DNA of 64,000 nt from an uncultured Oscillospiraceae bacterium. GTDB taxonomy: Bacteria; Bacillota; Clostridia; Oscillospirales; Oscillospiraceae. The stretch lies in the NCBI GenBank assembly GCA_934572465.1, contig CAKTLG010000001.1, forward strand, positions 62,001 to 126,000. Direction: 5' to 3'. The notes under the pieces were generated by a model. It ran no database searches. It was given only the letters and a program-made list of their open reading frames with translations, and was not told the origin of the DNA. The position numbers were made by a program, and so were the translations under genes. This document shows positions 59,250 to 64,000 of the stretch, one piece after another (within the stretch, counting starts at the first letter, position 1; every line of letters starts with the position of its first letter).

Positions 59250-60548
59250 ATGCTCATCCACACAGTCCGGCGCGGCGACACGATCGCCGCCATTGCCGCC
59301 ATGCACGGCGTCGTTCCCATGCTCCTTGCCGCCGACAACGGCCTTGCCGTCGACAGCCCGCTTGCTGTCGGGCAGGCGATCGTCGTGCGCGTTCCGCGCA
59401 CGCTCCACACCATCCGCACCGGCGATACGCTCTTTTCGCTTGCGCGGCACTACGGCCTGAGCGTCCGCACGCTCCTGCGCCGCAACTTCTACCTCCGTGG
59501 CCGCGCGGCGCTGCGCGCGGGAGAGCCGCTCGTTATCGACTACGAAGGCGAGGCACCCCTTGCCCGTCTGGGCGTGAACGCCTATGCCTATCCCCACATC
59601 GCGCCGGCACAGCTCGACGCGCTCCTGCCGTACCTGACGTATCTCACGCCCTTTACCTACGGCATCACGCCGGCGGGCGGCCTTGTCCCGCTTGCGGACG
59701 GCGCGCTGCTCGCCGCCGCGTCGCGCTATGGCGTCTCCGCGCTCATGCATCTTTCAACGCTCACGCCCGAGGGCAGCTTTTCAAGCGACAACGCCGCCCT
59801 TCTGCGCGATGAGCGGGCGCAGACCGCCCTGACAGCCGCCGTCTCCCGCGTGATGGAGGAGAAGGGGTACTACGGGCTGGACGTCGACTTTGAATATGTT
59901 CCGCCGGAGCTGCGCGAGGCCTACGCCGCCTTCGTCTGCCGCCTGCGCGATGCGCTCAATGCCGATGGCCGCCCCGTCATTGCCGCCCTCGCGCCCAAGA
60001 CGAGCGCGCAGCAGCGCGGCCTTTTATACGAGGCGCACGATTACGCCCTGCTCAGCGAAGCGGCGAACGCCGTTTTCCTCATGACCTACGAATGGGGCTA
60101 CACCTACGGCGAGCCGATGGCCGTCGCGCCGCTGCCGCAGGTGCGCGCCGTACTCGACTACGCGCTCACGGAGACCGTACCGGAAAAGCTCTTCCTCGGT
60201 CTGCCGCTCTACGGCTACGACTGGCCGCTGCCCTACGAGGCGGGCGTGACGAAGGCGGAAACGCTCTCGTCCCAGCAGGCGGCGGAGCGCGCGGCGCGCC
60301 TCGGCGCGGAGATCCACTTCGACGAGACGGCGCAGTCGCCGTACTACCGCTACTTTGATCCCGCGCGGCGGGAGCACGTGGTCTGGTTCGAGGACGCGCG
60401 TTCGCTCGGGCAAAAGCTCCGTCTCGCGGCGGAGAGCGGCTTACAGGGCGTCGGCTGCTGGCACCTCGGCCGCGCGCTGGCGCAGTTCTGGCCGCTGCTC
60501 GACGCGCTTGCCGATATCGAGGTCATCCCGCGCGAAAGCCCGCAATAG
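59250..60548 (+). CDS. LysM-GH18 protein, SleL/YaaH-type cortex-lytic enzyme
   Basis: Two N-terminal LysM repeats (HTVRRGDTIAAIAAMHG and HTIRTGDTLFSLARHYG, about residues 3-95) bind peptidoglycan. A GH18 domain follows (about 105-425) with the catalytic DxxxDxE-type motif in GYYGLDVDFEYV. This two-LysM plus GH18 plan is that of SleL and YaaH, N-acetylglucosaminidases that degrade the spore cortex. No signal peptide is visible, as in spore-coat-located YaaH. With spoIIID it supports an endospore-forming host. GAGGTGATAG precedes the start. Confidence 0.88.
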   Translation: MLIHTVRRGDTIAAIAAMHGVVPMLLAADNGLAVDSPLAVGQAIVVRVPRTLHTIRTGDTLFSLARHYGLSVRTLLRRNFYLRGRAALRAGEPLVIDYEGEAPLARLGVNAYAYPHIAPAQLDALLPYLTYLTPFTYGITPAGGLVPLADGALLAAASRYGVSALMHLSTLTPEGSFSSDNAALLRDERAQTALTAAVSRVMEEKGYYGLDVDFEYVPPELREAYAAFVCRLRDALNADGRPVIAALAPKTSAQQRGLLYEAHDYALLSEAANAVFLMTYEWGYTYGEPMAVAPLPQVRAVLDYALTETVPEKLFLGLPLYGYDWPLPYEAGVTKAETLSSQQAAERAARLGAEIHFDETAQSPYYRYFDPARREHVVWFEDARSLGQKLRLAAESGLQGVGCWHLGRALAQFWPLLDALADIEVIPRESPQ

Positions 60549-60553
60549 ACGAA

Positions 60554-60589
60554 AAAACAGTCACGGGAGAATTCTCCCGTGACTGTTTT
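60554..60589. terminator. Bidirectional terminator between the GH18 and ychF genes
   Basis: A perfect 18-bp palindromic arm pair (60554-60571 with 60572-60589), AAAACAGTCACGGG and its complement, lies between convergent genes. Confidence 0.92.
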
Positions 60590-60610
60590 CCTGTGCAAAA
60601 AGCGTGCCGC

Positions 60611-61720
60611 TTACACGTTGAAGCGGAAGTAGATCATATCGCCGTCCTTGACGACGTACTCCTTGCCCTCGCTGCGAAGCAATCCCTTCTCCTTCGCCGC
60701 TGCGACGCTGCCGCAGCGGATCATGTCGTCGAAGTTGATCGTTTCGGCGCGGATGAAGCCGCGCTCGATGTCGGAGTGGATCTTGCCGGCGGCCTGCGGC
60801 GCCTTGGTGCCGTTTTTGATGGTCCAAGCCCTGCACTCGTCCTCGCCGTAGGTGAGGAACGAGATAAGGCCCAGCAGCGCATACGAGCACTTGATGAGCC
60901 GGTCGAGACCGGATTCCTGAATGCCCAGCTCCTCAAGGAACATCGCGCGGTCGTCGCCGTCGAGCTCGGCGATGTCCTGCTCAAGCTTGGCACAGATGGG
61001 CAGCACCTGCGCGCCCTCCTTGTCCGCAAGCTCCCTGACCTGCCGGAGATATTCGTTGCCGTCCTGATCGGCAAAGCCGTCCTCGTCCATGTTTGCGGCG
61101 TAGATGATGGGCTTGAGGCTCAGGAGATCGGCCGTCGCGATCAGCTCCGCGTCGTCCTTTGTAACCTCGAACGTGCGCGCGCTCTTGCCCGCGTCAAGGT
61201 GCTTGGCAAGCGCGGAAAACAGCTCTGCTTCGTGCAGGAACTTCTTGTCGCCCTTGGCCATCTTCTGCGCTTTTTCCACGCGGCGGTTGACCATCTCAAG
61301 GTCGGCCATGATGAGCTCGAGGTCGATCGTCTCAATGTCGCCGAGGGGGTCGACGGGCACGTTCGTGCTCGCATCGGCGACGACGTGCATGATGTTCTCA
61401 TCGTCGAAGCAGCGCACGACATGGACGATGGCGTCCGTGCGGCGGATGTTCTCGAGGAACTTGTTGCCGAGGCCCGCGCCCTGGCTTGCGCCCTTGACAA
61501 GACCCGCGATGTCGACAAATTCGATGACGGCGGGCGTCTTCTTCTTGGGGTGGTACATCTCGGCGAGCCTGTCGAGCCGCTCGTCGGGCACGGCCACCAT
61601 GCCGACGTTCGGCTCGATGGTGCAGAAGGGATAGTTGGCGCTCTCCGCGCCCGCGTTGGTGATGGCGTTGAACAGCGTGGACTTGCCGACGTTCGGCAGT
61701 CCGACGATACCTAATTTCAT
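60611..61720 (-). CDS. ychF: Redox-regulated ATPase/GTP-binding protein YchF
   Basis: A conserved Obg-like P-loop NTPase that in fact prefers ATP and associates with ribosomes. GLPNVGKSTLFNAIT is the P-loop, FVDIAGLVKGAS the switch/G3 region and YAANMDEDG the altered G4 motif that explains ATP preference. A coiled-coil insert (about 120-200) precedes the C-terminal TGS domain. The 369-residue length fits. ATG at 61720 follows AAAGGAG; a frame to 61756 exists but lacks a ribosome-binding site. Confidence 0.96.
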   Translation of the reverse strand: MKLGIVGLPNVGKSTLFNAITNAGAESANYPFCTIEPNVGMVAVPDERLDRLAEMYHPKKKTPAVIEFVDIAGLVKGASQGAGLGNKFLENIRRTDAIVHVVRCFDDENIMHVVADASTNVPVDPLGDIETIDLELIMADLEMVNRRVEKAQKMAKGDKKFLHEAELFSALAKHLDAGKSARTFEVTKDDAELIATADLLSLKPIIYAANMDEDGFADQDGNEYLRQVRELADKEGAQVLPICAKLEQDIAELDGDDRAMFLEELGIQESGLDRLIKCSYALLGLISFLTYGEDECRAWTIKNGTKAPQAAGKIHSDIERGFIRAETINFDDMIRCGSVAAAKEKGLLRSEGKEYVVKDGDMIYFRFNV

Positions 61721-61795
61721 AAAAAGCAAGCTCCTTTGCTGTATATTCGGCTTCATATTATATCATCGCTGCGCGAAAAGTGCAAGCGCGGGTCA

Positions 61796-61826
61796 AAAAA
61801 GGAACGGCGTACCGCCGTTCCTTTTT
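61796..61826 (-). terminator. Terminator of the NSS transporter gene
   Basis: A perfect palindrome centred on GTAC (AAAAAGGAACGGC with its complement) lies two bases past the stop codon on the minus strand. Confidence 0.92.
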
Positions 61827-61828
61827 CC

Positions 61829-63160
61829 TTAGAATGCGACCTGCATGAAAAGCGCCACGCAGCAGAGGATCACAGCCAGCGGCACATAGACGTAGCGGCC
61901 GATGCTGTACCACAGCGTGCCGCGCTTTTTCCCGCTGCCGGTGTTGACCGCGTCGAGCAGCTCGTCCTTTTTCATCACATAGAACCACGAGACCGCGCCC
62001 AGCGTTGCGCCGATGGGGATGATGTAGATGGACACGAGATCCATCCAGGGACCCCACTTGGCGATCGGCTCCATCCCCAGACCAAAGCCCAGGCACAGCG
62101 CGCAGAGGATCACGAGCACCGCCGTGCGGCTCAGCTTGGGGAATTTGTGCAGCAGCGACTCCGCAACGGCTTCGAACATATTCTGCAGGGAGCTGACGCC
62201 CGCGAAGATCATTGCGACATAGAGGATGACGGCGAACAGCCGCCCCATCGGGATATCCTGCAGGATGGTCGGCAGCGTGACAAACAGCAGCCCCGGCCCC
62301 GCGCCGACATCCAGCCCGTAGGAAAAGCACGCGGGGATGATGACCAGCGCCGCGACGACGGCGGCGATCGTATCAAAAATGGCGGTGTGGCGCGCAACGC
62401 CAACCACGTCCTCATCCTTGGAGAGATACGCGCCGTAGACGATCATGCCGCTGCCGGTGACGGACAGCGAGAAGAACGCCTGGCCCATCGCCCAGATCCA
62501 GATCATCGGGTCGGTCAGCGCCTCCCAGCGCGGGGTAAACATGAAGAGATAGCCCTCCGCCGCATCGGGCAGAAACGCCACGCGCACAGCCAGCACGAGG
62601 AAGATGATAAAAAATACGGGCATCATGACCTTGTTGGTCTTTTCAATGCTGTGCGCGCCGAGGTACAGCGTCAGCAGCGTGCCTACGACCACAACGATGT
62701 GAAACGGCACCACAGAGAAATCCGTCGAGGAAAACGCGCCGAACCACTCGCCCGCGTCCGCCGTCATCAGCGTGCCGAGCAGCGAATCGGTCAGCGCCTT
62801 GAGCACATAGGTCACGATCACGGCATAGCCGATGGCAATGCACAGCGAGCCCGCCAGCGGCAGCCAGCCGAGAAGGCCGCCGGCCTTTCCCATGGCCTTT
62901 CCGCGCGTTGCCCATGCGTTTTCATAGGCGCCCAGCGTGCCCGTAGCCGCGCGGCGGCCCATGGCGAACTCCGCCGGAAGCCCCACGTAGCTGAAGATGA
63001 ACACGAACAGCAGATAGATCAGCAGGAACGCCCCGCCGCCGTTGCTGCCCATTTTGTTGGGAAAGCCCCAAACGTTTGCCATGCCGACCGCCGAGCCGAC
63101 CGAAGCAAGGATGAAACCCCACCGGCTTGCAAAGCCTTTTGCGTTTTTGATCTGTTTCAT
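61829..63160 (-). CDS. Neurotransmitter:sodium symporter (NSS) family transporter
   Basis: A 443-residue LeuT-fold transporter. The signature helix 1 segment WGFILASVGSAVGMANVWGFP includes the sodium and substrate site, and GGGAFLLIYL follows. Eleven or so hydrophobic segments are expected, as in bacterial NSS proteins such as MhsT or TnaT, which carry amino acids with sodium. GGGGGAAA precedes ATG 63160; the frame runs to 63295, but that covers the tRNA-Ser gene. Specificity is not predictable. Confidence 0.93.
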   Translation of the reverse strand: MKQIKNAKGFASRWGFILASVGSAVGMANVWGFPNKMGSNGGGAFLLIYLLFVFIFSYVGLPAEFAMGRRAATGTLGAYENAWATRGKAMGKAGGLLGWLPLAGSLCIAIGYAVIVTYVLKALTDSLLGTLMTADAGEWFGAFSSTDFSVVPFHIVVVVGTLLTLYLGAHSIEKTNKVMMPVFFIIFLVLAVRVAFLPDAAEGYLFMFTPRWEALTDPMIWIWAMGQAFFSLSVTGSGMIVYGAYLSKDEDVVGVARHTAIFDTIAAVVAALVIIPACFSYGLDVGAGPGLLFVTLPTILQDIPMGRLFAVILYVAMIFAGVSSLQNMFEAVAESLLHKFPKLSRTAVLVILCALCLGFGLGMEPIAKWGPWMDLVSIYIIPIGATLGAVSWFYVMKKDELLDAVNTGSGKKRGTLWYSIGRYVYVPLAVILCCVALFMQVAF

Positions 63161-63190
63161 CGTTTTTCCCCCACACACAATTACAAAAAT

Positions 63191-63217
63191 GCCTGCGATG
63201 CGGAAAACATCGCAGGC
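63191..63217 (-). terminator. Terminator of tRNA-Ser
   Basis: GCCTGCGATG pairs perfectly with CATCGCAGGC around seven bases. On the minus strand it follows the tRNA 3' end by three bases and ends in ATTTTTG. Confidence 0.93.
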
Positions 63218-63220
63218 GCT

Positions 63221-63309
63221 TGGCGCAGCGGGAGGGATTCGAACCCTCGTGAGGTTTCCCTCAAACTGATTTCGAGTCAGCCCCGTTATGACCACTTCGA
63301 TACCGCTGC
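63221..63309 (-). tRNA. tRNA-Ser (anticodon CGA)
   Basis: An 89-base class II tRNA with encoded CCA. The acceptor GCAGCGG pairs with CCGCTGC. The anticodon loop CTCGAAA gives CGA (63272-63274), reading UCG. The long variable arm TTTGAGGGAAACCTCAC is typical of serine tRNAs, and the T arm contains GGTTCGAATCC. Own promoter and terminator. Confidence 0.96.
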
Positions 63310-63336
63310 ATATCAGTCGTCGTTCACGACCCTGTT

Positions 63337-63365
63337 ATTATGCCATAGTTTTCCCCGTCTTGCAA
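63337..63365 (-). promoter_or_regulatory. Promoter of tRNA-Ser
   Basis: On the minus strand, TTGCAA (63360-63365) and CATAAT (63337-63342) are spaced by 17 bp, about 27 bases before the mature tRNA. Confidence 0.78.
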
Positions 63366-63401
63366 GGCATTTTTTCGTTTTTTGCCGCATATTCTGCCGG
63401 T

Positions 63402-64000
63402 ATGAGAAACATTTATCTGTCTGTACCGCTGAAAAATTACGAGGATGCGCTGCGTTTGACCGGCGCGCGCCCCGTTTCGGACGCCGCGTGCGCCGACGCG
63501 CTGCTGCTGACGGGCGGGGGAGACCTTGCGCCCGCCTGCTACGGGCAGGCGCTCTCCGGCGCGGAAGCGATCGATGCGGCGCGCGACGCGCGCGAGCTTG
63601 CTCTGGTGCGGGACTTTCTGGCCCGCGGCCTGCCGGTTCTCGGCATCTGCCGGGGGCTTCAGGTCGTCAACGTCTTCTTTGGCGGCACGCTGCGCCAGCA
63701 CATTGAGGGACACAGCCAGATCGACGGACGGGATCGCCTGCACGCCGTCTGTGCGGAGAAGGGTCTGCTGCGCGCGCTGTACGGCCCGCGCTTCACCGTC
63801 AACAGCGCGCACCATCAGTCGGCCGACCGGCTGGGGGAGGGGCTTTGCGTTCTCGCCCGCGCGGACGACGGCACGGTCGAGGCCCTTGCGCACGAGACGC
63901 TGCCCGTCTTTGCCGTGCAGTGGCATCCCGAGCGGCTCTGCGGCGCGTTTGCGCGCCCCGACGCGGCTGACGGCGCGGCGCTTTTTGCCGCTTTACTACG
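63402..64000 (+). CDS. Class I glutamine amidotransferase-like hydrolase (PuuD/gamma-glutamyl hydrolase type), 3' end cut by window edge
   Basis: The frame from ATG 63402 (MRNIYLSVPL) runs open to the window end, 199 residues. LLLTGGGDLAP near residue 36 and LGICRGLQVVN (nucleophile Cys, about 84) match the C26 peptidase/amidotransferase class I family. VNSAHHQSADRLGEGL and VQWHPERL supply the catalytic His and Glu. PuuD-type enzymes cleave gamma-glutamyl bonds, for example in gamma-glutamyl-GABA. No clear Shine-Dalgarno is seen, so the start is uncertain. Few residues should be missing. Confidence 0.85.
   Translation, partial: MRNIYLSVPLKNYEDALRLTGARPVSDAACADALLLTGGGDLAPACYGQALSGAEAIDAARDARELALVRDFLARGLPVLGICRGLQVVNVFFGGTLRQHIEGHSQIDGRDRLHAVCAEKGLLRALYGPRFTVNSAHHQSADRLGEGLCVLARADDGTVEALAHETLPVFAVQWHPERLCGAFARPDAADGAALFAALL

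Overview
The window looks like a chromosomal segment of a GC-rich, anaerobic, endospore-forming Firmicute (Clostridia). An Oscillospiraceae-type gut bacterium is my inference, not something the sequence proves. Supporting features are an Rnf complex, the sporulation regulator SpoIIID, a LysM-GH18 cortex-lytic-type enzyme, an HrcA/CIRCE heat-shock system, arginine deiminase fermentation genes and clostridial-type promoters. I see no phage, plasmid, CRISPR or rRNA. Both ends cut genes: rnfA at the left edge and a class I glutamine amidotransferase at the right edge.

Layout. 1-1292: end of the rnf operon (rnfA, rnfB). 1293-8111: repeat-rich leader, then the CIRCE-controlled hrcA-grpE-dnaK-dnaJ operon followed by a PHP phosphatase and rpiB. 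8169-12438: a secreted GH-like protein, a roughly 0.5 kb non-coding element, pseudouridine kinase and a DUF1846 protein. 12655-16831: tRNA-Val and a MarR-controlled heterodimeric ABC exporter. 17003-21121: cupin, a TctA tail fragment, TatD, a DUF4177 protein, the second copy of the non-coding element and metG. 21644-25886: a tightly packed operon (radical SAM/SPASM protein, mutY, tdk, a PflX-like radical SAM protein, a zinc-ribbon protein and dCMP deaminase). 26059-28222: a lower-GC GLUG/Big2 surface-protein gene broken by a frameshift.

28324-34586: metallo-beta-lactamase-fold protein, SLH-transglutaminase protein, LCP cell-wall ligase, spoIIID, AEC transporter, nucleotidyltransferase and a small conserved protein behind a Shine-Dalgarno hairpin. 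34839-40960: an arginine-catabolism neighbourhood (YjiH-type membrane protein, a MocR regulator that seems to have lost its PLP-binding residues, arcA, argR and ornithine carbamoyltransferase). 41206-45555: HTH regulator, MFS transporter, argS. 45622-48140: polar amino-acid ABC importer. 48344-50655: lipid-modifying trio (PAP2, MGDG-type glycosyltransferase, CrtO-like acyltransferase). 50879-56210: complete liv branched-chain amino-acid importer with a small upstream gene. 56326-58319: a second CIRCE and htpG. 58446-64000: ZIP transporter, LysM-GH18 enzyme, ychF, NSS transporter, tRNA-Ser and the amidotransferase.

Most unusual observations: (i) two inverted copies of a non-coding, MITE-like element tipped by covarying hairpins; (ii) the MocR protein with Leu where the Schiff-base Lys should be; (iii) a CIRCE operator in front of htpG; (iv) a hairpin burying the ribosome-binding site of a 79-residue protein; (v) a paired MarR operator upstream of an asymmetric ABC exporter. 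Gene functions are read from motifs only, because no search could be run.
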